Below, in pieces: positions 52,151 to 62,100 of a DNA stretch of 64,000 nt. Where the stretch lies: assembly GCA_015654675.1 (NCBI GenBank), contig JAATGM010000042.1:62001-126000 (forward strand), given 5' to 3'. Under the pieces are notes generated by a model. It did no database searches. It saw only the letters and a list, made by a program, of their open reading frames with translations, and had not been told where the DNA came from. The first letter of the stretch is position 1. The number at the start of each line of letters is the position of its first letter. Source of the stretch: Planctomycetota bacterium (GTDB lineage: Bacteria > Planctomycetota > Phycisphaerae > UBA1845 > UTPLA1). The translations under genes and the position numbers were made by a program.

Positions 52151-55100
52151 GGTCTAAGCCATACTCTTTCAAATCCGGGAATGTCATCGCCATTCACGAC
52201 ACCATCGCCATTCAAGTCTGCGATGAGCATGTAACATGGATCACTGGGAGCGCCGAGCAGTCCCGAGACGAAGGCCTCGACATCGGACGCACTTAGAACA
52301 CCATCAAAGTCGAAGTCGGCGCGTGCAAAGATCGAATGTTCGTAGCCCGACTCCGACAATTGGGATAGTTCGACATCATCTGCCAGGACCACCAGCTCGC
52401 CGTTACAACGCAAGCGCAACGTTACGCGAGTATCCAGACTTGCGCCGGCGCGCGGAGTGGCGATCACCCGATAGACGCCGGGGACGTAGGTGGTCAGTTG
52501 TAAACCCGCATCCATTCTGCCGTCCGCATTCAGGTCGGCTTCGAAGACTGCTCCGCCAAGCAGGGCGCGCTGTCCACTCCCAATCGAGTGACCATTCGGG
52601 TCGGTGAAAACCAAGTCGACGGGCGCGACCGGATCCGGGGGCGCGGTGGAGCTCGTGATGGCCTCGACTCCGATCGTTAATGGTGCATGCCCGGGGCCAG
52701 TCCACGCCGCGCTCAGCCCAAGTCCATCCGCAAAATCGATGTCCTGATTACTGTCGAGATCGGCCAGCAAACATCCGTCCGGGACAGGTCGCCCCGGCCC
52801 GCCCGACTGCATACAGGTTCGAAAGAGCAACCAATCCAGATAATCGACCCGGCCGTCGTGATTTAGGTCACCGACCGGCGGAACTGGAGCGCAGGCATCA
52901 CCGACTCCGTCGCCATCTGTGTCGAGCTGATCTGGATTCGCCAAATTAGGACAATTGTCAGTCGCACAGAGATTCGCGGAGAATCCGGAGTCTCCAAAGC
53001 CATCGCCATCCGTATCCGTACAAGTATCGCAGGCATCGCCAATTCCGTCGCCGTCGGCGTCGGATTGGTTCGGATTCCCGACACTGGGGCAATTATCGAC
53101 TGGACAGGTATTGATGGGGTAACCGGGGTTGCCGAAGCCATCGCCGTCCGTGTCCGTGCAGAGATCGCAGTCATCGCCGATCCCGTCTCCGTCAGCATCT
53201 GCCTGGAGGGGGTTCGGAATGCCGGGGCAATTGTCGAGCGGGCACGTATTCAAGGCGTACCCCGGATCGCCGAAGCCATCGTGATCAGTATCGGTACATG
53301 TTTCGCATGCGTCGCCAATCCCGTCGCCATCCGTGTCGAGTTGGTCCGGGTTGGCGATCAGTGGACAATTGTCCAACGCGCAGGTGTTTACCGGGAATCC
53401 CGGATTGCCGAAGCCGTCGCCATCAGTGTCCGTGCATGCGTCGCAGGCGTCTCCAATTCCGTCGCCATCCACATCGGCCTGATTGGCGTTACTGATGGTC
53501 GGACAGTTATCGCAGTCGTCGCCGACGCCATCACCGTCCACGTCGGCTTGCTCCCGATTCGAGACAAGCGGGCAGTTATCGCATGCGCTGCCGATTGAAT
53601 CCTCATCTGGGTCGGCCTGATCCGGGTTTGGAACGTTGCGGCAATTATCACACCGATCGCCGACGCCATCGCCATCGCTATCGGCCTGATTGGGATTGGG
53701 TGCGTGCGGACAATTATCGAGGGGGCAGGTATTGTGCGGGAATCCCGGATCTCCGAACCCGTCGCGATCGGTGTCAGTACAATTGTCGCATTCGTCGCCC
53801 TGACCGTCCCCGTCGCTGTCTAGACTGTTTCCGATCGGTAGGGTTGGACACAGATCACACGCGTCACCAATTCCATCTCCATCTGTGTCCAGTTGATTGG
53901 AGTTCTTGGTAGATGGGCAGTTGTCACACGCACTTCCCACCCCGTCATGGTCAGGATCCGCCTGATCTGGATTGGGAATCTGCGGGCAGTTGTCGCAGGC
54001 ATCGCCGACCCCGTCACCATCCGAATCGACTTGAGTCGGATTGTAGACCGAAGGGCAATTATCCGCCGGACACGTGTTGTTGCTAAACCCTGGATCTCCA
54101 AAACCGTCATGATCCTTGTCTGTGCACGTGTCGCAGGCATCCCCGATTCCGTCCAGATCAGCATCCTCTTGGCCTGGGTTTGCAGCGTTCGGGCAATTGT
54201 CCGCCCCGGGGCAGATTCCGTCGGAAAACGGATTGACGTCGACAACATACGCTCGGCCGGCGTCCTTCAGCGACCACCCAGCCGGATTCTCAAGAAAGGC
54301 CCCCACCGCCAAACGGCGTGCAAGTCCGCCGTCGGCATTGGAAATCTCCGCCACCGCACATCCAAAATTTCCGGTTACATCGGGACTTGGAGATGCGACT
54401 GCTGTTAGTCGCGCGCCGTCCGCTCCGGAGAAAACATAGGCGCGGCCGCCATCCATCTTCGCGACACACGGATCCTCCTTCATTGCACCAACGGCGATCT
54501 CGCCGCGGCCGTCCCCATTGAGGTCCGTCATTCCGCACAAGCTGGCCCCGAACTCACCGTCATTTTCGGGAATGGGAGAGCTCAGCCGCCGTAGAATTGC
54601 GCCGCTTGCTCCGGAGAACAGGAACACGTATCCCGAGTCATACGGGCCCGGGCCGCCGTAACCTGCCTGGTAATTCAAGGCAGAGATCGCAATGTCTCCC
54701 ATTCCATCCCCGTTGACATCAGGCACGCCGGCAACAGTTCGGCCAAATAATGCGTAGATCTGGGCCGTCGGCACCACAGAAAGCGTTCTTAGAAGTTCGC
54801 CGGTCGCGCCGGAAAAAAGGTAAGCCCGACCCGATCCGGGCAGGGTTCCGCCGGGGTTCTCAACCGGAGCACCAATAATGATGTCTCCTGCCAGGTCGCC
54901 ATTCGCGTCCGGCATTCCGCAGACAGAAATCCCGAATTGTCCTCCCGCTTGCGGCGTCGGTGACACGAATGTCGCCAGCAATGCACCGTCCGCGCCCGAG
55001 TAGAGATATGCGCGACCGCTCGAATCGGCCGAAGCGGCGCCCTCGCCGTACGCACCAACGATCACATCGTCGATCCCGTCTGAGTTGCAGTCGGGCACGC

Positions 55101-55605
55101 CGCTGACAGTCCGGCCGAACAATCCGCCTTCCTGGCCGTTTGGCGAGTCGAGCGTGGCGATCAAATCGCCCGTGGCGGCGGCGAAGATGTAAGCCCGGCC
55201 GGTCCGAAGTGTCGAAGGCGGAACTGACTCGTTAGAAGCACCAACCGCGATTCGATCGACGCCGCTTCCGGCATTCAGGCGCGCTACTGCCGAGCCGAAT
55301 TGCCCGCCGGCTTGTTCTGCAGGCGAGGCAAATTGGCGAATAATCGCACCATCTGAGCTCGAGACAATGTAAACGCGCCCGGCAAAATTCGGATGTCCGC
55401 TCGTGCTCTCATTCGGAGCCCCCACCGCTAGCTCGCCGCGACCGTCTCCATTCAGATCGGAAATGCCCGCAATCGCGCGGCCGAAGAACCCCGCGGGCTG
55501 TTCGTTTGGCGATGAAATCGAAACGATTTGCGCAGACGCCGGGTTCAGCCGCGCGGCGAGCGCGCAGACAAGCACTGCGCGAACTATCCTTCCTCTCGTG
55601 TGCAC
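52147..55605 (-). CDS. Large surface protein with FG-GAP, thrombospondin type 3 and EF-hand repeats
   Basis: An exported protein of 1152 residues; signal peptide AVLVCALAARLNPASA. Residues 25-450 carry seven FG-GAP (integrin-alpha) repeats, each of the form FGRAIAGISDLNGDGRGELAVG, enough for a seven-bladed propeller. Next come 13 thrombospondin type 3 units of the type DNCPxxxNPxQxDxDGDGxGDxCD, with six CTDTDxDGFGxPG spacers. The C-terminus holds EF-hand pairs of the dockerin kind: GDLNHDGRVDYLDWLLF, DLDSNQDIDFAD, then ADLNADGRMD, DFDFDGVLSASDVEAF and ADLNGDGVVNGDDIPGF. All are calcium-binding. It is probably an adhesive or structural surface protein. The Cys-rich TSP3 part implies disulfides. 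Confidence 0.9.
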   Translation of the reverse strand: MHTRGRIVRAVLVCALAARLNPASAQIVSISSPNEQPAGFFGRAIAGISDLNGDGRGELAVGAPNESTSGHPNFAGRVYIVSSSDGAIIRQFASPAEQAGGQFGSAVARLNAGSGVDRIAVGASNESVPPSTLRTGRAYIFAAATGDLIATLDSPNGQEGGLFGRTVSGVPDCNSDGIDDVIVGAYGEGAASADSSGRAYLYSGADGALLATFVSPTPQAGGQFGISVCGMPDANGDLAGDIIIGAPVENPGGTLPGSGRAYLFSGATGELLRTLSVVPTAQIYALFGRTVAGVPDVNGDGMGDIAISALNYQAGYGGPGPYDSGYVFLFSGASGAILRRLSSPIPENDGEFGASLCGMTDLNGDGRGEIAVGAMKEDPCVAKMDGGRAYVFSGADGARLTAVASPSPDVTGNFGCAVAEISNADGGLARRLAVGAFLENPAGWSLKDAGRAYVVDVNPFSDGICPGADNCPNAANPGQEDADLDGIGDACDTCTDKDHDGFGDPGFSNNTCPADNCPSVYNPTQVDSDGDGVGDACDNCPQIPNPDQADPDHDGVGSACDNCPSTKNSNQLDTDGDGIGDACDLCPTLPIGNSLDSDGDGQGDECDNCTDTDRDGFGDPGFPHNTCPLDNCPHAPNPNQADSDGDGVGDRCDNCRNVPNPDQADPDEDSIGSACDNCPLVSNREQADVDGDGVGDDCDNCPTISNANQADVDGDGIGDACDACTDTDGDGFGNPGFPVNTCALDNCPLIANPDQLDTDGDGIGDACETCTDTDHDGFGDPGYALNTCPLDNCPGIPNPLQADADGDGIGDDCDLCTDTDGDGFGNPGYPINTCPVDNCPSVGNPNQSDADGDGIGDACDTCTDTDGDGFGDSGFSANLCATDNCPNLANPDQLDTDGDGVGDACAPVPPVGDLNHDGRVDYLDWLLFRTCMQSGGPGRPVPDGCLLADLDSNQDIDFADGLGLSAAWTGPGHAPLTIGVEAITSSTAPPDPVAPVDLVFTDPNGHSIGSGQRALLGGAVFEADLNADGRMDAGLQLTTYVPGVYRVIATPRAGASLDTRVTLRLRCNGELVVLADDVELSQLSESGYEHSIFARADFDFDGVLSASDVEAFVSGLLGAPSDPCYMLIADLNGDGVVNGDDIPGFERVWLRP
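52870..54230 (-). repeat. Tandem thrombospondin type 3 coding repeats
   Basis: Thirteen imperfect units of 36-72 bases coding D/N-rich calcium-binding motifs, with six longer CTDxDxDGFG spacers. Codon choice differs among units, so this is an old expansion rather than a fresh duplication. Confidence 0.85.
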
Positions 55606-55774
55606 CGGTACCCGATACCTTTAGAAGAACCCCTAGTGTGCCACGTCGGGCCCCGGCGAGTCAATAAGAATCGAGTCGAGTGATGTGAGAACGGGCGTGA
55701 AGGCGATGTAAGAGTGCCATAACGAGCAAGGGCTTCCCCCTAAACCTGGCATGCCAAGGTTTCGCAACTAGCCG

Positions 55775-56341
55775 CTATAACTGAACTTTCGGACTAACCC
55801 GAATCGCAACGTCATCTACTTCGAAGAAGTCTGCCGGCGCGAATCCTGCCATGCCGCCAACGAGCATTGAAGGGAATTGTTGCCCTAAAACGTTGTATTC
55901 GCGCACGTTGGCATTGTAAAACCGCCGTGCCGCCGCGATTCGGTCCTCGGTATTCACCAATTCCCGCTGCAAGGCCAGGAAGCCTTCGCTGGCTTTGAGC
56001 ACCGGATACGCCTCAACCCGCGCGAGAAGCTGGTTGACCGAGCGGACGAGCTGGTTCTCGTCCTCGGCCTGCTGACCGATGGGTCCGTTTGAGGCGACGG
56101 CCCGATTTCGCGCCTCAACCACCTTGGCGAGCGTTTCGCGCTCGTGTGTGGCGTAGCCCTTCACCGTTTCGACGAGATTGGGGATGAGGTCGTATCGGCG
56201 CTTGAGGGCGACGTCGACGTTGGCCCAGCTTTCGCGGATCAGCGTCTTGAGGCGGACAAAGCGATTGAGCGTCGCGATCAGCCAGAGCAGCGGGATGGCC
56301 ACCACGACTCCGACAACGATCCAGAATGGTCCACCTGGCAT
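55775..56341 (-). CDS. LemA family protein
   Basis: A 188-residue protein with one N-terminal membrane helix (FWIVVGVVVAIPLLWLIATL) and then the LemA helical domain: ESWANVDVALKRRYDLIPNLVETVKGYATHE, ARNRAV, VNTEDRIAAARRFYNANVREYNVLGQQFPS. LemA is widespread and of unknown exact function; some members have been linked to metalloprotease or two-component signalling. It follows two paralogous membrane proteins on the same strand with a 4-base gap, so it is the last gene of the cluster. Confidence 0.95.
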   Translation of the reverse strand: MPGGPFWIVVGVVVAIPLLWLIATLNRFVRLKTLIRESWANVDVALKRRYDLIPNLVETVKGYATHERETLAKVVEARNRAVASNGPIGQQAEDENQLVRSVNQLLARVEAYPVLKASEGFLALQRELVNTEDRIAAARRFYNANVREYNVLGQQFPSMLVGGMAGFAPADFFEVDDVAIRVSPKVQL

Positions 56342-56345
56342 ACCC

Positions 56346-57044
56346 CTACGCCTTTCTAGAAGTCTTAAAATCGTGCCGTACGTAGTCGGGAACTAGCGAG
56401 ATGAATCCCTGTACCACGCGGATTGCCTCTCTCAATTCGTCGACATTCAACAAGCGATTCTTATGCACCATGACATTGCCAAGATTGAGCTGCCATTCGA
56501 ACAGCGATGAATCGAGCAAAAACGTGATCGCACGCGGATGCAGAATGTCATATGCTCCGCGGCGATCCATACAGCGGACGCGGTAGAGCCGGTTGAACTC
56601 GTGCGATTCGAACACAATGCTGTCCCGGAAGACGGCCGTCGTATCGGTAACTCCGGTCAACGGAACAATCCTTATGTCTGGAAACGCGAGTGGAAGTTTC
56701 GCGATGACCACCGTGCAATCGCGCGGTGCCCGCTTCCAACCGTACGCCGTATCGTAGTGAAAGTCGAAGAATTGCCATTCCACGTCCCCGCGCGAGCCCC
56801 GCCCCATTCCGGACAGCCGTCTCGACCTCCCGCGACTAAAAAGCTCCATGTGCGATAGCGCGCGAAGGAGCCGTTTCGGGGGGCGAAGCTCGAAAGCCAT
56901 GCCGAGTTCTCGCGCTACGACACCCATCTCGCGGCGCACCAGATGGATCGGCCAGTAAAGCCATCCGGTAATGAGAAACACCACTAGCCATCCGAGCAAA
57001 AACCAAGGCTCTGCCCCTGGACTGAATACTGGACCAGCGATCAA
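56346..57044 (-). CDS. Membrane protein with a soluble domain, DUF3137-like; paralogue A
   Basis: A 232-residue protein with one or two N-terminal helices (FLLGWLVVFLITGWLYWPIHL) and a cytosolic or periplasmic alpha/beta domain. The domain has VEWQFFDFHYDT, RDCTVVIAKLPLAFP, FESHEFNRLYRVRCMDRRGAYDILHPRAITFLL, and FEWQLNLGNVMVHKNRLLN. The upstream gene product shares the same pattern of motifs (ESEEFSRAYHV, DIIHPQMIEFLM, IEWQFAGNMVLL), so the two arose by duplication. The resemblance to DUF3137 proteins, often found near LemA, is from memory. It overlaps the preceding gene by four bases. Confidence 0.75.
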   Translation of the reverse strand: MIAGPVFSPGAEPWFLLGWLVVFLITGWLYWPIHLVRREMGVVARELGMAFELRPPKRLLRALSHMELFSRGRSRRLSGMGRGSRGDVEWQFFDFHYDTAYGWKRAPRDCTVVIAKLPLAFPDIRIVPLTGVTDTTAVFRDSIVFESHEFNRLYRVRCMDRRGAYDILHPRAITFLLDSSLFEWQLNLGNVMVHKNRLLNVDELREAIRVVQGFISLVPDYVRHDFKTSRKA

Positions 57045-57742
57045 TCGCGAGCTCCTGCGCGCCTGATTCCGATGTCCTGCCGGACGAACTCGGGGACTCG
57101 CTCCATGAATCCTTCAACGACCCGCATGACATGAAGTAATTCATCCGGCTCGTAGTTCCCGGAGCGATGCAAGAGAACCATATTCCCGGCGAACTGCCAT
57201 TCGATGCGCGAAATACCCATCAAAAACTCGATCATCTGCGGATGGATGATGTCGTAGGCGAGCTTTCGATCGGAGCACTTTACGTGATAAGCACGGCTGA
57301 ACTCCTCCGACTCGAAGTTGATATCGTCAAAGCCGACTGCCGCGGCAATGCGATCAAGGAAGTTCTCGGGGCGGATGGTTAGCGGCATGAGGGCCAGTGG
57401 AATGCTTGCCGCGGCGATTCCGTGGCGATGGGTCTGGCGATGCTTTCCGCTCCCCGTCACGTATCGATAGTCGAACATCTCCCAGCCGAGCTCGCCACGC
57501 CGGCCATGAATGAGGTTCTGGCTGCTCTGGCTGTGGCCGGCGTCGAGCGGCGTGAAGATCTGGTATTTCCGATGTATGTCCCCGGGACTTGCCGTGAATT
57601 CGAAGCCGTATTCAAGGGCAAACTGGCGCAGCATGTCGCGCCGCTTCTTGGAGGCGACCACGCTCCAGATGATCCCGGCGACGACCGCCAGTATGACCAG
57701 GATGAAAACAGGAAATGGGGCGTCAGCCGAACGTGCGAACAA
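57041..57742 (-). CDS. Membrane protein with a soluble domain, DUF3137-like; paralogue B
   Basis: A 233-residue protein: one N-terminal helix (FPVFILVILAVVAGIIWSVV) then a domain with LGWEMFDYRYVTGSGKHR, IPLALMPLTIRPENF, FESEEFSRAYHVKCSDRK, YDIIHPQMIEFLMG and RIEWQFAGNMVLLHRSG. It is a paralogue of the next gene downstream, with which it shares motif order but clearly diverged sequence. Translation is coupled through a 4-base overlap. It lies 85 bases downstream of accA on the same strand. Function unknown. Confidence 0.75.
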   Translation of the reverse strand: MFARSADAPFPVFILVILAVVAGIIWSVVASKKRRDMLRQFALEYGFEFTASPGDIHRKYQIFTPLDAGHSQSSQNLIHGRRGELGWEMFDYRYVTGSGKHRQTHRHGIAAASIPLALMPLTIRPENFLDRIAAAVGFDDINFESEEFSRAYHVKCSDRKLAYDIIHPQMIEFLMGISRIEWQFAGNMVLLHRSGNYEPDELLHVMRVVEGFMERVPEFVRQDIGIRRAGARD

Positions 57743-57827
57743 ACCGGCTCCATTTTGCTGCGCGCCATGCGCAACATGGAAGCCACTATCGCATAGATTC
57801 GAACGTCAAACCATTAGAAAAGAGGGG

Positions 57828-58967
57828 CTACTTTGGACTCGCCACCAACGCGGGGCTCTCGATTGAGGCGCCGGACGCCGCCCCGGGCCGGGCAGCGCGT
57901 TCGCGTACCCGAAGCTTATGGCGAGACTCGGAAGTCCCGCCGCCGGTGAAGAAAGAGCCGAGATCACGGATGCGCTGATAGCGACGACGCAGCAACGTGT
58001 CGACCTTGACCCGCTTCAGCTCGCGCAGAGTCGTGTCGAGGTATTTCTGAACGGCATCAGCCGTCGCGATGTGATCCTGATGGGCTCCGCCGAGCGGCTC
58101 CTTGATGACGTCATCCACCAGTTTCATCCGCTTCAGGTCGCGGCTGGTCAGTCGCAGGGCTTCGGCCGCCTGGGGAGCATACTCACCCGACTTCCAGAGA
58201 ATGGCCGCGCAACCCTCGGGAGAAATGACGGAGTAGTAAGCGTGTTCGAGAACCGCCACGCGATCCCCTACGCCGATTCCGAGCGCCCCGCCCGACCCGC
58301 CCTCGCCGATGACGACGCAGACGATCGGGGTTCGCAGGGTCGGCATAACCTGAAGGTTGTAGGCAATGGCTTGGGCAATGCCGCGTTCCTCGGCGCCGAT
58401 TCCGGGGTAGGCCCCCGCCGTATCAATCAGGCAGACGATCGGCACGCGGAACTTCTCGGCTAGCCGCATCTTGAGCAGGGCCTTGCGGTAGCCCTCGGGA
58501 TGGGCCATACCGAAGCAGTTTTCGATTCGTTCCTTGGTATCGCGGCCTTTGTTGTGGCCTACGACCATGACCTTCTGCCCGCCGATGCGGCCGAACCCGC
58601 ACACCATGGCCTTGTCGTCGCGGAATTGGCGATCGCCCTTCAGCTCGACGAAGTCCTTCACGATCAGGTCGATGTAGTGCGTCAGGAGCGGGCGCTTGGG
58701 GTGGCGGGCGACCAGGACGGTCTCCCATGCGGACAACCGGGCAAAAATCTTCTTGCGCTCGGTCACCAGTTGCTGGCGGACCGTACGGATCATCTCGGTA
58801 TGATCGCGGCCGGTCTGGACTTGCAGGGACTCCAGTTCGACGATCTGCTGCTCAATCCGGGCGAGGGGCTTCTCGAATTCGAGGTAGCCATTGCTGCCGG
58901 ACATGCCATTGCCGTTCTTATGACCGTTCTGCGTTGGGGATAGAGGGATAGTCGCCATCGCGTCCAT
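57828..58967 (-). CDS. accA: Acetyl-CoA carboxylase carboxyltransferase subunit alpha
   Basis: Transfers the carboxyl group from biotin to acetyl-CoA, the first step of fatty acid synthesis, as an alpha2beta2 complex with AccD. Core motifs are KPLARIEQQIVELESL at the start, GDRQFRDDKAMVCGFGRI, DTAGAYPGIGAEERGIAQAIA, and GEGGSGGALGIGVGDRV. The core (about 320 residues) is flanked by an N-terminal extension and a C-terminal basic extension of about 40 residues (RIRDLGSFFTGGG to the end) that are unusual. ATG at 58958 or a longer start to 59021 are alternatives; none has a strong ribosome binding site. accD is not in the window. Confidence 0.94.
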   Translation of the reverse strand: MDAMATIPLSPTQNGHKNGNGMSGSNGYLEFEKPLARIEQQIVELESLQVQTGRDHTEMIRTVRQQLVTERKKIFARLSAWETVLVARHPKRPLLTHYIDLIVKDFVELKGDRQFRDDKAMVCGFGRIGGQKVMVVGHNKGRDTKERIENCFGMAHPEGYRKALLKMRLAEKFRVPIVCLIDTAGAYPGIGAEERGIAQAIAYNLQVMPTLRTPIVCVVIGEGGSGGALGIGVGDRVAVLEHAYYSVISPEGCAAILWKSGEYAPQAAEALRLTSRDLKRMKLVDDVIKEPLGGAHQDHIATADAVQKYLDTTLRELKRVKVDTLLRRRYQRIRDLGSFFTGGGTSESRHKLRVRERAARPGAASGASIESPALVASPK

Positions 58968-59181
58968 TCTCAAAAGGGCCACGGATTTCCAGGTCGGGAA
59001 ACCGGTGCGGGTGGGAGACACCTCATTTTACCCGGATGTTGCATGAAGGTGACACGTTAGCGTTCAATCGGATCAACGGCAACAAGAAATTGACGATACC
59101 CATGCTGTTGCCTATGATGGCCGCTTTTATCGGAGCCAGACTCTGATTCCAACCTCTTCAGCCATCAAAGATTACGATTCT

Positions 59182-62100
59182 TTGCCGAGCGACAGCGCAG
59201 GCATTGCCGGGCATACCCTCTGGGGCGTCGAGGTCCGGCCGGCGACCTCGGCTGGCGATTCAGAGGGGGAGGCCGTTCGGGCCCTTCTTTTGGGGTACGG
59301 GATCTCGACGATCGACTCAGTTCACAGCTCGCGACTGTTCATGCTCGACCTCGTTGGGGACCGCGCCGTTGCCGAACGGGCTGTAAAGCTGCTGCTCGCC
59401 GACCCCGTGGTCGAATCGTGGTCTGTCGTCCGGGCGGGAGAGTCGTTCGCCCCGAGCGAGCCGGGTTCCTCATTTGAGGTTTTCCCCCGCCCCGGCGTCA
59501 TGGACCCGGTCGCACAATCGACTGCGGCGGCAATGCGTGAGCTCGGCATCGAAGTGGGTCTCATTCGTACCGGCCGACGGTTCGTGGTCAGTCCGCCTCC
59601 CGACGAGCCGACCAGGCGACGAATCGCCCGCTTGCTCGGAAACGACTGCGTTGAGGAGGTTGTGGTTGGAGGTAAACCGATTGGGCCGCCGCCTGACCCG
59701 CCACGTAAACCCTTCCAGCTTCGGCACGTCGCTATTCGAGAATTGGATGACGCAGCGCTCACCCGCCTGTCGCGCGAGGGACACCTTTTCCTGTCCCTGG
59801 CCGAAATGAAGGCCATTCAGGACGAGTTTCTCCGGCTCGGCCGTGATCCAACCGACCTCGAACTCGAGACGCTCGCCCAGACCTGGAGCGAGCACTGCGT
59901 CCATAAGACGCTCAAGAGTGCGATTAATTACCGCGGAGCACCGCTATCCTTTGACGCGTCCGAGCGGTCGGCCGTGGAAATCCGGTACGAAAACCTGCTT
60001 CGCGACACGATCGCGCGCGCTACCGATGAGCTCATTCGGGAACGCCGAGGGCCCGAGTGCCTCTCAGTTTTCAAGGACAACGCCGGAATCATCGCCTTCG
60101 ACGACCAGTTCGGCGTCGCCATCAAGGTGGAGACTCACAACCACCCTTCGGCGATCGAGCCCTACGGCGGAGCAGCGACCGGGCTCGGCGGCTGCATCCG
60201 CGACGTGATCGGATGCGGACTGGGCGCGAAGCCGATCGCGAATACCGACATCTTCTGCCTGGCCCCACCCGACTGGCCGATGGACGCCGTACCCGAGGGA
60301 GTGCTCCATCCGCGACAGACGCTACACGACGTGATCGCAGGCGTCCGCGACTATGGCAACCGGATGGGGATTCCGACCGTCAACGGCGCGATCCACTTTG
60401 ATCCGCGCTATCTCGGCAATCCGTTGGTTTACTGCGGCTGCATCGGCCTCATCCCGCGCGATCGAATCGAAAAGGCCGCACAACCCGGCGACGCGATCGT
60501 GGTCATTGGCGGCCGAACGGGTCGCGACGGAATCCACGGGGCGACATTCTCTTCGGCCGAATTGTCGGGCGGCCACGCGGACGAGTTCGCCCACGCCGTG
60601 CAGATCGGCAACGCCATCGAGGAAAAGAAGCTGCTCGACGTGATCCTCGCCGCTCGCGACTACGCGGCCGGCGGACCACGACGATGTCTCTACTCGGCCA
60701 TGACCGACTGCGGCGCTGGCGGGCTTTCGTCGGCCATCGGCGAAATGGCCGAGGCCACCGGGGCCGAGGTCAAGCTGTCGCTCGTGCCACTGAAATACGC
60801 CGGTCTCCGCTACGACGAAATCTGGATCAGCGAGGCCCAGGAACGCATGGTGCTCGCCGTTCCGCCGGAAAACGTAGAACTGTTTCTCGCGCTCGCCCAC
60901 GGTGAAGACGTCGAGGCAACCGTCATCGGCCGGTTCACCGACTCCGGCCGGCTGGTCGTCCGCTTCGAGGAAAAGCTGGTCGGCGAGCTACCGATGCAGT
61001 TCCTGCATCATGGGCTGCCGAAGCAAGCGCGGATCGCCGAATGGACGCCGCGCCCGGCCGAGCCGACGAATCGCATCGCCTGCGAGTCGGCCGCCGACTT
61101 CACGCGCGAACTAAAGCGACGCCTCGCCAGTCCGACGATCGCCAGCAAGGAATCGGTCATCCGCCGCTACGACCACGAAGTCCAGGGACGCAGCGTCATC
61201 AAGCCGCTCGTCGGCGTACGCAACGATGGCCCGTCAGATGCGGCGGTCATTCGGCCGCGGCTCGATTCGAAGCGCGGCGTCGCTGTCGGCTGTGGCCTCT
61301 GCCCGCAACTGTCCGACATCGACCCCTACTGGATGGCCTGGTGCGCGATCGACGAGGCCATTCGCAACGTCGTTTCCGTGGGAGGCGATCCGGCGAAGGT
61401 CGCCATTCTCGACAACTTCTGCTGGGGCCGCCCGGACGATCCGCGGCAACTCGGCGGGCTCGTGCGAGCGTGCCAGGCCTGCTACGACGCCGCCAAGGCC
61501 TACGGCGTGCCGTTCATCAGCGGTAAGGATTCGCTCAACAACGAATTCGCCATGCGGCCGGCCGATGCGGACATGATCCGCGCCGCCGCCGCCCGATACG
61601 GCATCACGATCGAGCCCAACGCAGCCCGGCTCGCGATTCCCGGCACGCTCCTGATTTCAGCCATCGCACTCATCGACGACGTCGAACGCTGCATCTCGAT
61701 GGATCTGAAACAGGCCGACGCACCGCTCTATCTGGTCGGCCAGCCCGTGCGGCCGCCGAACGCAATCGCCGGCCGAAAGCCCACCTTCGATCCGAAGCTG
61801 GCCCACGAAACGCACCTGCTCGTCGCCCGGCTCATTCGCGAAGGCCTCGCAGCCAGCGTGCACGACGTCAGCGATGGCGGGCTGCTCACCGCGATCGCTG
61901 AGATGGCGATGGCCGGCAATCGGAGCTGCCACGTTCACGGATTTGACGACTGGATTTGGGAAGAAGAGGAGCTCGACCGTTCACCCCGGCTGATCGGAGA
62001 CGAGGACGCCGACGAGGCCGACTTCTACTTTGACGAGTTGCCCGGGCTTTATGTCATCGAGCCGCGGCTGAATCGGTGGGACGAGTTCCGCCACTTTGTG

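Noticed and set aside
52870-54230. Regularly spaced repeats that could suggest a CRISPR array
   Set aside because: Repeats are in frame, imperfect, and code thrombospondin type 3 motifs; spacing is variable and no cas genes are present.
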